Positions 8,640 through 16,690 of a DNA stretch of 29,484 nt are shown here, piece by piece. The translations under genes were made by a program, and so were the position numbers. Origin of the DNA: JALORV01 sp035429725 (GTDB lineage: Bacteria; Pseudomonadota; Gammaproteobacteria; Burkholderiales; Burkholderiaceae_F); assembly GCA_035429725.1 (NCBI GenBank), contig DAOMFI010000026.1, forward strand, positions 1-29,484. Reading direction: 5' to 3'. The notes below the pieces were generated by a model. That model worked only from the letters and a program-made list of their open reading frames with translations, made no database searches and was not told where the DNA came from. How positions within the stretch are numbered: position 1 is the stretch's first letter; every line of letters begins with the position of its first letter.

Positions 8640-8792
8640 GCGCGCCTCCTGAATGGAAGTGGCGCTCGATGAGCGAGGGCGCGATTGTTGATCCCGCTGC
8701 GGCGGTCCGTCAACGGGAAAATTCGGTGGCGCCGCGTTGCGTGCTGGATACAACGGTGGGCCGGAGGCGCCGATCGGCGCCGGTACGAAAAC

Positions 8793-8960
8793 TCAGGCCG
8801 CGGGCGGGGTCTCGTCGGCGGTCGCGGCTGGAGCCGTCTCTTCCTGGCCAGGTGCCTTGTCGGATTTCTCCGCGGCCTTGCGCTGGCGCTTTTCTTCCTG
8901 CTTCTTCTTCTTGGCCAGCTCGCGCTGGCGCTTTTCGAACGAGTAGTTGGGCTTTGCCAA
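8793..8960 (-). CDS. small lysine-rich conserved hypothetical protein
   Basis: 55-residue protein starting at TTG 8960 (read MAKPNYSFEKRQRELAKKKK) with GGAGG at 8968-8972 and 7-nt spacing. The first 35 residues are a highly charged helix of Lys/Glu/Arg/Gln (KRQRELAKKKKQEEKRQRK), probably a coiled or extended basic helix able to bind RNA or ribosomes; the last 20 are Ala/Pro/Glu/Thr-rich and disordered. I recall similar short proteins beside cold-shock genes in betaproteobacteria, all of unknown function. It lies 88 bp downstream of the cspA stop but beyond that gene's terminator, so it is expressed either by readthrough or from a promoter of its own. An ATG start would require a longer frame with an unlikely N-terminus. 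Confidence 0.7.
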   Translation of the reverse strand: MAKPNYSFEKRQRELAKKKKQEEKRQRKAAEKSDKAPGQEETAPAATADETPPAA

Positions 8961-9000
8961 GTGGGAACCTCCGGAGGGGATGGGAGAGTGTCGCGCAGAT

Positions 9001-9033
9001 AAAAAAAGACCGCCAGCGAGCGGGCGGTCTTTT
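9001..9033 (-). terminator. Rho-independent terminator of cspA
   Basis: AAAAGACCGCC (9004-9014) pairs perfectly with GGCGGTCTTTT (9023-9033) around an 8-nt loop. On the minus strand the stem is followed by a run of seven U, directly after the cspA stop. The symmetric A/T flanks could let it work in both directions. Confidence 0.88.
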
Positions 9034-9048
9034 GCGAAGCCTGAAGCC

Positions 9049-9252
9049 TTACAGCGGCTTGATCTGCGTTGCCTGGGGGCCCTTGGCGCCCTGGGCAACC
9101 GTGAACTCGACGCGTTGTCCTTCCTGCAGGGTCTTGAAGCCCGCGGACTGGATCTCCGAGAAGTGAGCGAACAGGTCTTTGCCGCCGCCCTCAGGAGTGA
9201 TGAAGCCGAAGCCCTTGGATTCGTTGAACCACTTGACCGTACCTTGTGCCAT
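9049..9252 (-). CDS. CspA-family cold shock protein
   Basis: 67-residue OB-fold nucleic-acid chaperone that binds single-stranded RNA and DNA. RNP1 is KGFGFI (residues 13-18) and the RNP2-like motif is LFAHF; the start MAQGTVKWFNESKGFGFI is typical. Length is exactly that of the family. ATG 9252 is preceded by AAGGACG. The gene has its own terminator (9001-9033), a plausible sigma-70 promoter at 9375-9402 and a leader of about 115 nt, in keeping with the long 5' leaders of cold-inducible csp mRNAs. Genomes of this kind carry several csp paralogues, so I give no specific letter. Confidence 0.96.
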   Translation of the reverse strand: MAQGTVKWFNESKGFGFITPEGGGKDLFAHFSEIQSAGFKTLQEGQRVEFTVAQGAKGPQATQIKPL

Positions 9253-9293
9253 TTTGAAAAACGTCCTTGAAAAATGATGGATAACTAACGCTG

Positions 9294-9308
9294 GCAGGAA
9301 CCTCCTGC
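9294..9308 (-). promoter_or_regulatory. hairpin in the cspA 5' leader
   Basis: GCAGGA and TCCTGC form a perfect 6-bp stem around GGT on the mRNA strand, about 42 nt upstream of the cspA start. The stem hides an AGGAGG sequence. It may contribute to leader structure; function is inferred only from position. Confidence 0.35.
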
Positions 9309-9374
9309 TGCGTGCAAACGATCAAGTACGTAAACCGGGGAACAAGGCGCGGTCGGAGTTGAAAAGACCGGCTC

Positions 9375-9402
9375 AGGGTACCAATGGACTAACGACACTC
9401 AA
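9375..9402 (-). promoter_or_regulatory. candidate sigma-70 promoter of cspA
   Basis: On the minus strand TTGAGT (9402-9397) and TACCCT (9380-9375) are separated by 16 bp, a moderate match to -35/-10 consensus. Transcription from about 9368 would give a leader of about 115 nt. Confidence 0.35.
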
Positions 9403-9530
9403 ACGCAAGCAGCCGAGACGGTACGCGGTTGTCCGGCGCTTGTCCAGCCGCACTTTTCAGCTGCGCGGCCAGGCCGGGAACGGTTCACGCCAGGGCACGG
9501 GCTGCGGTTCCGCCTGAGATACTTGCGTCC

Positions 9531-10496
9531 ATGCAGGCCATTTTGGCGGTCACGATCCCTTTTTTCGCGCTGGTGTTGTGCGGATACCTCGCGGGACGCT
9601 CGAAAATCCTGCCCGAGGCGACGATTCCAGGGCTCAACCTCTTTGTCCTGTATTTCGCGTTGCCCTGCATGCTGTTCCGGTTCGGGGCCTCGCTGCCAGT
9701 GGCCCAGGTCCTCAATCCGGTGGTGCTGGTCATCACGCTGATCACGGCCGTGGTGCTTGTCGTGGCGACAATCGCCCTGACACGAACCGAGGCAGTGCCG
9801 ATGAAAGACGCCGCGCTGGGTGCGCTGACCGTCGTCTGGCCGAACACTGGCTTCATGGGCGTGCCTTTGCTCGCGACCCTGCTGGGACCGGCCGCCGCCG
9901 GACCGGTGATCACAACTCTGCTCGTGGATCTGTTTTTCACGAGTTCACTTTGCATTGCGCTGGCGCAGACCGGCGGGGCGCAAAACAGCCATGCGCCGGC
10001 CCAGATCGGCCGGCTGCTCAGGGGCACGCTGGCCAACCCGCTGCCCGCCGCCATCGCGACCGGACTCCTGTTTTCGGCATTCGAACTGAGGCTGCCAGGG
10101 CCCGCGGAAACCATCATCAAGATGCTCGGCGATGCTGCCACTCCGGTGGCGCTCTTCACGATCGGCACCGTACTGTGGCGCGCCGGGCAGCATGTGCATA
10201 CGCGCACTCCGCTGCAACGCTACCTACCGCTGGCCATCGCGAAGCTCATCGTTCATCCACTTGTGGTTCTGGCGCTCGGTGTCGCTGCCATCCGGCTGGG
10301 CGCGCCGCTGGATTCGTTCACACTGACGGTCATCGTGCTGGCCGCGGCGCTGCCGTCGGCGAGTTCCGTGTCGCTGCTGGCGGAGCGTTACGGGGCCGAC
10401 AACGGCCGCATCACCCGCATCATCATCAGTTCGACGGTGATGGCCTTCGTCACGTTCACGCTGCTGGCGTGGCTGCTGCACGAGCCCCCGCCGTAG
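9531..10496 (+). CDS. AEC (auxin efflux carrier) family transporter
   Basis: Inner-membrane permease of 321 residues with about ten hydrophobic segments in two five-helix halves, the AEC/bile-acid-arsenite superfamily layout. It starts MQAILAVTIPFFALVLCGYL, followed by GLNLFVLYFALPCMLF; a conserved central segment reads VVWPNTGFMGVPLL and the second half contains LGDAATPVALFTIG, both characteristic of AEC proteins. ATG 9531 is preferred over the in-frame upstream start at 9429, which would add a 34-residue non-membrane extension. Substrates of bacterial AEC proteins are usually small organic acids such as malate, but none can be assigned. The NTF2-like gene follows after 18 bp, so the two are probably co-transcribed. 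Confidence 0.9.
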   Translation: MQAILAVTIPFFALVLCGYLAGRSKILPEATIPGLNLFVLYFALPCMLFRFGASLPVAQVLNPVVLVITLITAVVLVVATIALTRTEAVPMKDAALGALTVVWPNTGFMGVPLLATLLGPAAAGPVITTLLVDLFFTSSLCIALAQTGGAQNSHAPAQIGRLLRGTLANPLPAAIATGLLFSAFELRLPGPAETIIKMLGDAATPVALFTIGTVLWRAGQHVHTRTPLQRYLPLAIAKLIVHPLVVLALGVAAIRLGAPLDSFTLTVIVLAAALPSASSVSLLAERYGADNGRITRIIISSTVMAFVTFTLLAWLLHEPPP

Positions 10497-10514
10497 AGGA
10501 TCTTCCGGGACACC

Positions 10515-10859
10515 ATGGTTCATTCTGCCGTCGAAGTCGTGCAACGCCAGGTCGAGGCCTACAACCGGCGTGATATCGACGCCTTTGTCGCGGCTTATCA
10601 CGACGAGGTGCAGATCTTCCGCCTGCCTTCAACTTCGCCGGCAATGGTCGGCAAGGCCGCACTGCGCGAGTTCTATGCGACGAAGCGGTTCAATCTGCCG
10701 GATCTACACGCGGAAATCCGCCAGCGCATCGTCCTGGGCAACAAGGTGATCGATCAGGAGTATGTGACTGGCATCGGCGACCAGCCGCTCGAGGTCGTCG
10801 CCGCCTATGAGGTGCGGGACGGCCTGATCACGACGGTGTGGTTTCTTTCACCCTCTTGA
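10515..10859 (+). CDS. NTF2-like/SnoaL-type protein (steroid-isomerase-like fold)
   Basis: 114-residue protein with the cone-shaped NTF2-like fold: N-terminal helix VVQRQVEAYNRRDIDAFVAA followed by YHDEVQIF, a signature of nuclear transport factor 2 family proteins, then strands ending AAYEVRDGLITTVWFL. Members include isomerases, cyclases and many proteins of unknown ligand; no catalytic residues can be named with confidence. It follows the AEC permease by 18 bp. A role linked to a transported compound is a guess from proximity only. Confidence 0.85.
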   Translation: MVHSAVEVVQRQVEAYNRRDIDAFVAAYHDEVQIFRLPSTSPAMVGKAALREFYATKRFNLPDLHAEIRQRIVLGNKVIDQEYVTGIGDQPLEVVAAYEVRDGLITTVWFLSPS

Positions 10860-10998
10860 GCGGCCACGCGCCGCAGGAAGACGGGCCGCGCGCCCGCGTG
10901 CGCGTGATCAAGGTTTGACCGGACCGGCGTCCCGTTTCGCCGCTGGCGCTAGCCTGCGCAGGTTCAGCGATCGGTCCGTCCGGGACTCTTTCCCCGTC

Positions 10999-12069
10999 AT
11001 GCAGGCACCTTCACGCTCCAGGCGATCAGCGCCCGCCAAGCTGGCGGCCCAACGGCCCAAAGGGCTGCGCACCGCGCTTGTGCTGCAAGGGGGCGCAGCG
11101 CTCGGCGCCTACGAAGCCGGGGTGCTGAAGGCCCTGCTGGAACCGCCCGGTCGGACGTTCGACATCGTCACGGGTTGTTCGATTGGGGCGGTGATGGCGG
11201 CCATCCTGGTCGGCGCGCGCGGCGATCCGCGCGCGCATCTCGACGAACTCTGGCAGCGCATGGCGATGCAGACCAACCCGTTCGTGCCTGCGATGTTTGC
11301 CAACACCTTTCCGGCGCCGGGAGCCAGCGCGCTGTATCGCATCAACCCTGCTTACTACGCGGCGCCGCCGCTGGCGACCTATGTGTACGACCCTGCTCCA
11401 CTTGCACACGCGATCGAGGAGTGGGTCGACTTCCGCCGCGTGCGTCGCTCGGCGACGGAACTGATCGTCACGGCCGTGGAGGTGAAGAGCGGCCGGCTGG
11501 CCGAATTCTCGAGCCGGGATTCGTTCGGCGTGCGCCATGTGATGGCCAGCGCCAGCCTGCCACCGGTGTTTCCGACGGTTAGCATCAACGGCGGCGACTA
11601 CTGGGACGGGGGACTGATCTCGAACACTCCGCTGCGCCCGGCGCTGAACGCCATCGAGGCGCATAACGCGGCCGATCCGCAGGCGCGCTGGGAGATCATC
11701 GTCGTCGATCTCTTCGCGCCCAGCGCCACGTTGCCGCAGGATATGACGGAAGTCCTCCAGCGCGCGTTCGAGCTGACGTTCTTCGGCAAGTTCCAGCACG
11801 ACCTCAAGCTCTTCGAGATGTACAACGCGCAGATCGACCTGATGCGGGCGGTCGACGCGGCGCTTCCAGCGCGCAGCCCCCTGCGCAGGCATCCGGCTTT
11901 CGTGCGCATGAGCCACCACCGCCGGGTCGATCGCCTGACCGTGATCCGCACCTCGAAGCCGGAGGCGATGGGCGGCCCGGCCGACTTTGCGCCGGACACC
12001 ATCGCGCGCCGCATCCGGCTGGGTGAGGCCGACACGCGACAGGCGCTCGCGCAGAAGGGTCCGCCCTGA
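10999..12069 (+). CDS. patatin-like phospholipase family protein
   Basis: 356-residue predicted lipid acyl hydrolase with a Ser-Asp dyad. The oxyanion loop is LQGGAALGAYEAG (residues 29-41), the nucleophile is Ser61 in GCSIG, and the Asp is D203 in YWDGGLISNTPL. The basic N-terminus (about 22 residues rich in Arg, Lys, Ala) has no signal peptide, so the protein is probably cytosolic or membrane-peripheral. ATG 10999 is chosen over a TTG at 10915 that would add 28 residues of weak character. The C-terminal third (DLKLFEMYNAQIDLMRAVDAAL and beyond) resembles the extension found in larger bacterial patatins. It stands alone, 139 bp after the NTF2-like gene and convergent with the S9 peptidase. 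Substrate unknown. Confidence 0.92.
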   Translation: MQAPSRSRRSAPAKLAAQRPKGLRTALVLQGGAALGAYEAGVLKALLEPPGRTFDIVTGCSIGAVMAAILVGARGDPRAHLDELWQRMAMQTNPFVPAMFANTFPAPGASALYRINPAYYAAPPLATYVYDPAPLAHAIEEWVDFRRVRRSATELIVTAVEVKSGRLAEFSSRDSFGVRHVMASASLPPVFPTVSINGGDYWDGGLISNTPLRPALNAIEAHNAADPQARWEIIVVDLFAPSATLPQDMTEVLQRAFELTFFGKFQHDLKLFEMYNAQIDLMRAVDAALPARSPLRRHPAFVRMSHHRRVDRLTVIRTSKPEAMGGPADFAPDTIARRIRLGEADTRQALAQKGPP

Positions 12070-12150
12070 GCGCTCGCGGTGGTCGACACTGCGGCTCGCG
12101 CCGCTGGTACTCGGCGCACGGGCGTCTCGTCACGGGACCGGACAACGCGA

Positions 12151-14097
12151 TTACTTCAGGTTGTCGATCGGCACGGGCTCGATGACATCTGCCGGGGTAA
12201 ATCCAAAGATGCGGCCGAGGAAGTAAAGCTCCGCTTCCAGTGCACGCACGATGTTCTCGGCGCGGCGGAAGCCGTGCTGTTCGCCCTGGAATTCAAGATA
12301 CGCGACCGGCTTGCCGCGTGCTCGCACAGCGGCGACGATGCCACGGCTCTGCGCTGGCGGGACAGCGAGATCCTCGTCGCCCTGGAACGTGATCAGCGCC
12401 GCGTCGAGTGCCTCGAGATGATGGAGGGGGCTGCGGGCGCGATAGATGGCGCGACCCTCCGGCAGCGGCGCCACCAGACGGTCCAGATATCGGCTCTCGA
12501 ACTTGTGCGTGTCAGCCGCGAGCGACTCGAGGTCGGCCACGCCATAGTAGTTGATGCCTGCTGCGAAGCGCCGCGTGAAGGCGAGCCCGGCCAGAACGGT
12601 GAAGCCGCCGGCGCTGCCGCCGCGGATGGCGACCCGCTCACCGTCGACACGCCCCTGTGCGACCAGATGGTCGACGGCCGCGACCGCATCGGCGAGGTCG
12701 ACGACACCCCACTCGCCGAGGAGACGGTTGCGGTAGTCCCGCCCGAATCCGCTCGACCCGCCGTAGTTCACGTTGACGACGGCGAATCCGCGCGTGGTCC
12801 AGAACTGGTGCGCCGGGCTCAGTGCCGGCGCCGCGTGCGTCGTCGGCCCGCCGTGCACCAGCACGAGCAATGGCGGCTTCGCATCCTGCGGTCCGCTGCA
12901 GAGGGGGTTGCATGGGGGATGGAAGAAGGCATGCGCTTCGCGCGCGACCCCGTCGGCGCCGGGTCGTGTGGGAAAGCGGATCGGCTCGGCCCGCGACACG
13001 AAGTCCGGCGCGAGTGGCGTCGGGCCTCCTGACCGTACAACGCGGTGCTTCCCGTCGCGCAATGAGAACGTGATGAGCGCGTGCGGCGCGGTCTCGGAGG
13101 CTGCGATCGCAAATCCGTGTTCAGCATCGAGCACGCCGACCGATCCGAACGCCACGAAGGGAAGTGAGAGCTCCGTCATTCGGCCGCTGGCGAGATCGAC
13201 CAGCGCAAGCTGATCCACGGCGTTGCGGCAGATTCGTGCCAGGGCGCGGCCATCGCCGGTGAGCGCGTAGGTCGAAACGCCGAGATTCCACAGCGGCCCG
13301 CCGAAGTCCGCGTCGATCGCCGTGACCGCCTCGGTCGGCCCGTCCTTCCAGCGATACAGGTTCCAGTAGCCGCTGCGGTCCGACAGGAAGTAGAGCGTGC
13401 CATCCGCGTCCCACACGGGTTCGAGGACGGATTCGGCCGTCGTCCCGGGTGCGCCCGCAATGACGCGCAGATCCCCGAGCCCGTCGGCGCCGAGCGTTGC
13501 GACATGCAGCGTGGTCGCATCCCACGGCATGTTCGGATGGTTCCAGGCGACAAATGCAATCCGCCCGTCTGCGCTGGGGCGCGGGTAGGCGACGAAGTCC
13601 GATCGATCGAACAGCACCTGGCCGGCGGACTCGACCTCCACATCGATGGCGACGACCGCATTGACGGGCTCGCCCGGCGCGCTGTGGTCCTCGCGCACGG
13701 CGAAGAGCGTGCGCCCGTCCGAGCCGGCTGCGAAGTCGGCATAGCGGTAGCCCGCAGGCGTCAGGGCGCGCGGCGCCCTTTCGGCGCGCTGCATGTACAG
13801 CCGCTGGTCCGGGAACTCGCAGGCCACGACCCGGCCGTCGGTCATGCCGTACGCGCGGCCGCCATATTCGTGCACGCGCGAACGGACATTCGACTCGGCG
13901 TTTGTCACGTCCTCGATGACGCCGCGCGCCGCTTCCGTGACCAGCACACTGCGCCCACGCTCCTGCGGCCGCGACTCGATCCAGTAGAGCTGCCCACGAT
14001 GCGCCGTCGCATACGCCAGGCTGAGGGACGCCGCAGCCACGTCACGCGCCGTAAGCGGCGATGGCCAGCTGCCGAAGGGAGTACAGATCGATGCCAT
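12151..14097 (-). CDS. S9 family prolyl-oligopeptidase-like peptidase (S9C/acylaminoacyl type)
   Basis: 648-residue alpha/beta-hydrolase peptidase with an N-terminal beta-propeller (roughly residues 30-370) and a C-terminal hydrolase domain. Catalytic residues are visible: Ser495 in RGGSAGG, Asp576 in QGDEDLAVPP and His608 in GEQHGF; the oxyanion region LVHGGP precedes them. The order and spacing fit the S9C group, which cleaves short peptides or removes blocked N-terminal residues. No signal peptide is evident, so it is probably cytosolic. ATG 14097 (MASICTPFGSWPSPLTARDV) is taken because homologues start with the TPFGSWPSPL-type segment; an upstream in-frame start at 14145 adds 16 residues overlapping the short divergent promoter region (56 bp) shared with the FAD oxidoreductase gene. 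Confidence 0.94.
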   Translation of the reverse strand: MASICTPFGSWPSPLTARDVAAASLSLAYATAHRGQLYWIESRPQERGRSVLVTEAARGVIEDVTNAESNVRSRVHEYGGRAYGMTDGRVVACEFPDQRLYMQRAERAPRALTPAGYRYADFAAGSDGRTLFAVREDHSAPGEPVNAVVAIDVEVESAGQVLFDRSDFVAYPRPSADGRIAFVAWNHPNMPWDATTLHVATLGADGLGDLRVIAGAPGTTAESVLEPVWDADGTLYFLSDRSGYWNLYRWKDGPTEAVTAIDADFGGPLWNLGVSTYALTGDGRALARICRNAVDQLALVDLASGRMTELSLPFVAFGSVGVLDAEHGFAIAASETAPHALITFSLRDGKHRVVRSGGPTPLAPDFVSRAEPIRFPTRPGADGVAREAHAFFHPPCNPLCSGPQDAKPPLLVLVHGGPTTHAAPALSPAHQFWTTRGFAVVNVNYGGSSGFGRDYRNRLLGEWGVVDLADAVAAVDHLVAQGRVDGERVAIRGGSAGGFTVLAGLAFTRRFAAGINYYGVADLESLAADTHKFESRYLDRLVAPLPEGRAIYRARSPLHHLEALDAALITFQGDEDLAVPPAQSRGIVAAVRARGKPVAYLEFQGEQHGFRRAENIVRALEAELYFLGRIFGFTPADVIEPVPIDNLK

Positions 14098-14153
14098 GGG
14101 AGCCCGGGGACGAGTCTGAGGCGACAATAGCGGCTCGCTCCTCACGCCCGCAA

Positions 14154-15409
14154 ATGATTCGCCTCACCGAACTCCGGCTCCCCCTCGACCATGCCGACGC
14201 GGCCCTGCGCGCGGCCATCGTTGCGCGCCTTGAGGTGGCCGACACGGATCTGCATTCATTCAGCGTGTTCCGGCGGGCGGTGGATGCCCGCCGCAAGAGC
14301 GCCGTGATGCTCACCTACACGGTGGACTGCGAGGTGCGTGACGAAGCCGCCGTACTTTCCGCGCACCCTGGCGACCCGCACGTGAAACCGGCGCCGGACA
14401 CGAATTACCGCTTCATTGCACATGCGCCGGCAGATTTCCATGACCGCGGGCGGCCTCGGCCGGTCGTCATCGGCTTCGGTCCGTGCGGCATCTTCGCTGC
14501 CCTGGTGCTGGCGCAGATGGGACTGCGGCCGATCGTGCTCGAGCGCGGCAAGCGCGTCCGCGAACGCACCAAGGACACGTGGGGACTATGGCGCAAGGGT
14601 GTGCTGAATCCGGAGTCGAACGTCCAGTTCGGCGAGGGCGGCGCCGGAACGTTCTCCGACGGCAAGCTGTGGAGCCAGATCAGCGATCCGCGCCACCTGA
14701 CGCGCAAGGTGCTGACAGAGTTCGTCAAGGCCGGCGCGCCGGAAGAAATCCTGTACGTCGCGAAGCCGCACATCGGCACCTTCCGCCTCGTCAGCATGGT
14801 CGAGAAGATGCGCGCGGAGATCGAGTCGCTTGGCGGCGAGATCCGCTTCGAGCAGCGCGTTATCGATGTCTTCATCGAAGGCGGCGCGATTCGCGGGGTC
14901 ACGGTGGCGAATCCCGCGCGTCCCGAGGGCGAGGTGCTGGATGCGGATCACGTCGTGCTGGCGCCGGGCCACAGCGCGCGCGACACGTTCGCGATGCTCC
15001 ATGCGCGCGGCGTCTACATGGAAGCGAAGCCGTTTTCGGTGGGCTTCCGCATCGAACATCCGCAAAGCGTCATCGACCGTGCGCGCTACGGCGCCCATGC
15101 CGGTCACCCGAAGCTCGGCGCGGCCGACTACAAGCTGGTGCATCACGCCAGCAACGGCCGCTCGGTCTACAGCTTCTGCATGTGCCCCGGCGGCACCGTG
15201 GTCGCCGCGACGTCCGAAACGGGGCGCGTCGTCACCAATGGCATGAGCCAGTACTCGCGCGCCGAGCGCAACGCCAATGCCGGCATCGTCGTCGGCATCG
15301 CGCCCACGGACTACGCGCGTTCCGGCCCCGTGGAGGATCGCCATTCAAGTGCTGTCCACCCGCTCGACGGAATCGAGTTCCAGCGGCAATGGGAGTCACG
15401 CGCGTTCGA
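14154..15409 (+). CDS. NAD(P)/FAD-dependent oxidoreductase (COG2509 type), truncated by assembly gap
   Basis: FAD-dependent dehydrogenase of the COG2509 group. The 418 visible residues begin MIRLTELRLPLDHADAALRA, a ferredoxin-like N-terminal domain typical of the group, then the dinucleotide-binding motif VVIGFGPCGIFAALVLAQMG near residue 103 and LERGKRVRERTKDTW. Further conserved stretches are NVQFGEGGAGTFSDGKLWS, KPHIGTFRLV and CMCPGGTVVAATSE. The gene runs into the N run at 15410; family proteins are about 530-560 residues, so over 100 residues lie in the gap. After the gap (15510-15591) three plus-strand frames are possible (one stops at 15562-15564) and none matches the glycine-rich C-terminal motif I expect, so the true end cannot be placed. 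Function of the family is unknown; it is divergent from the S9 peptidase. Confidence 0.9.
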
Positions 15410-15509
15410 NNNNNNNNNNNNNNNNNNNNNNNNNNNNNNNNNNNNNNNNNNNNNNNNNNNNNNNNNNNNNNNNNNNNNNNNNNNNNNNNNNNNNNNNNNN
15501 NNNNNNNNN
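15410..15509. other. assembly gap of 100 N
   Basis: Run of exactly 100 N, the conventional placeholder length. It removes the 3' part of the FAD oxidoreductase. The real length is probably several hundred bases, judged from the missing C-terminus. Confidence 0.95.
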
Positions 15510-15591
15510 GCGATCGATGCTCAACATCGAGCCGTCCGCGGCGACGGCCGGCGCTCTGGCGTGAAACCTGCTCGCTTCGCGGCACGCGCAC

Positions 15592-16407
15592 TCAGGCGCG
15601 CAGTTTCGATCGCGCGCGGCGCACTGCTGTCGGCCCGTGGCGACGCAGCGCATCGGCCGTCTGGTTGGCGGTGACCGCGGCCAAAGGAAAGACGACGCGC
15701 ATGATGTCGTCACGACGGTTCCAGGCCATGGGAGTGGACTCGTAGAAGGCGGCGACGTCGGGAAACACACCCCACTGATGGCGCGAATGACCGGAGTCCC
15801 CCGTTACGAACTGCACAAACGACGGCGACCGGCCGTCCCAGTCGACACGGCCATCGGCACGCACGCCATAGCCCAGCTGCCGCCCTTCGGCGCGCAGTGC
15901 TGCCCGCGCGGCACGAAAGAGCGGACGGTCGACGACATAGCTGTCGGTCGCGATCCAGGCGCCGTCCAGCCTGACTTCGGTGTAGCTGTGGTCAAAAAAC
16001 GGTGTCCGCAAGTCGAGCAGGCCTCGCAGCAGCGATGCGTCGAGATCGACGAACTGCTGCCGCGCCTCGATGCCCGCCGCACGCAGCATCGCGATGAAGA
16101 GCGTCGACTTCGTGTTGCCGTAGCCGACGCCGGCGGACAGCACCTCGGCGGCCGACATCGCATAGAAGTGGGGAGCGAAGCCGAAGCGCACTTCGTCGCG
16201 CACGAAGTCGTGAATGGCGACGGCGCGCTCGCGCGGCGTCTGGTGGCCCTCGACGAGCCGCGCGACCTGATGCGTGATGGCGGCGTGGGTGTCATCGACC
16301 AGCACCCGGGCCAGCACCGGGTTCATCGACAGCAGGGGGCCGATCAGCCACGCCGTGCTGGCGTGCAGGGCGCGGCGGCGGCCGGGTCGGGCAGGCGGGC
16401 GATTCAT
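15592..16407 (-). CDS. transglutaminase-fold protein lacking the catalytic cysteine
   Basis: 271-residue protein of the transglutaminase-like superfamily (cysteine-protease fold). The stretch AIHDFVRDEVRFGF and then GVGYGNTKSTLFIAMLRAAG correspond to the family core, where a C-x-x-K motif starts the nucleophile helix. Here the position is Gly97 (GNTK) in place of Cys, while the triad His (H140 in FDHSYTEV) and Asp (D155 in WIATDS) are kept. Spacing C/G-to-H of 43 and H-to-D of 15 is normal. The codon is GGC where TGC would restore Cys, a single base. It may therefore be a binding pseudoenzyme or carry a recent mutation or sequencing error. The start is uncertain: ATG 16407 is used, GTG 16464 and ATG 16326 are alternatives, none with a clear Shine-Dalgarno. 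It lies divergent from the MFS gene; no secretion signal is certain. Confidence 0.82.
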   Translation of the reverse strand: MNRPPARPGRRRALHASTAWLIGPLLSMNPVLARVLVDDTHAAITHQVARLVEGHQTPRERAVAIHDFVRDEVRFGFAPHFYAMSAAEVLSAGVGYGNTKSTLFIAMLRAAGIEARQQFVDLDASLLRGLLDLRTPFFDHSYTEVRLDGAWIATDSYVVDRPLFRAARAALRAEGRQLGYGVRADGRVDWDGRSPSFVQFVTGDSGHSRHQWGVFPDVAAFYESTPMAWNRRDDIMRVVFPLAAVTANQTADALRRHGPTAVRRARSKLRA

Positions 16408-16690
16408 GCGTGCAGTCTGATGTGCGATCGTGAAGTTCCCGTGAAGATCCGCGCCGGTCTCCACTCTGCGCGCGGCGATGAGACTGAGTCAGGATGGACG
16501 CCAACCCTGCGCTCGAGTTCCGCGGATCGCAGATCATCACTTCAATGCGTGAGGGCAGTCTGGCGCGATCCAGCGACGGCGTGAGTGTGCCCGCCCCATG
16601 TTGCACGGACATTGCTGTGCAGTGACGGTGCGTCGCGTTGGCTGCCTTATGCTGCGGTCAGCCGGGTTCCCTCTCGCAGCTCTGAAGGTC

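Noticed and set aside
10882..10896. Small hairpin CGGGC/GCCCG before the patatin gene
   Set aside because: Only 5 bp of stem in very GC-rich sequence, no U tract; chance is likely.
15510..15674. Continuation of the FAD oxidoreductase after the gap
   Set aside because: The frame that happens to join across 100 N reads into the antisense of the transglutaminase-fold gene and lacks the expected glycine-rich C-terminal motif; the gap length is not literal.
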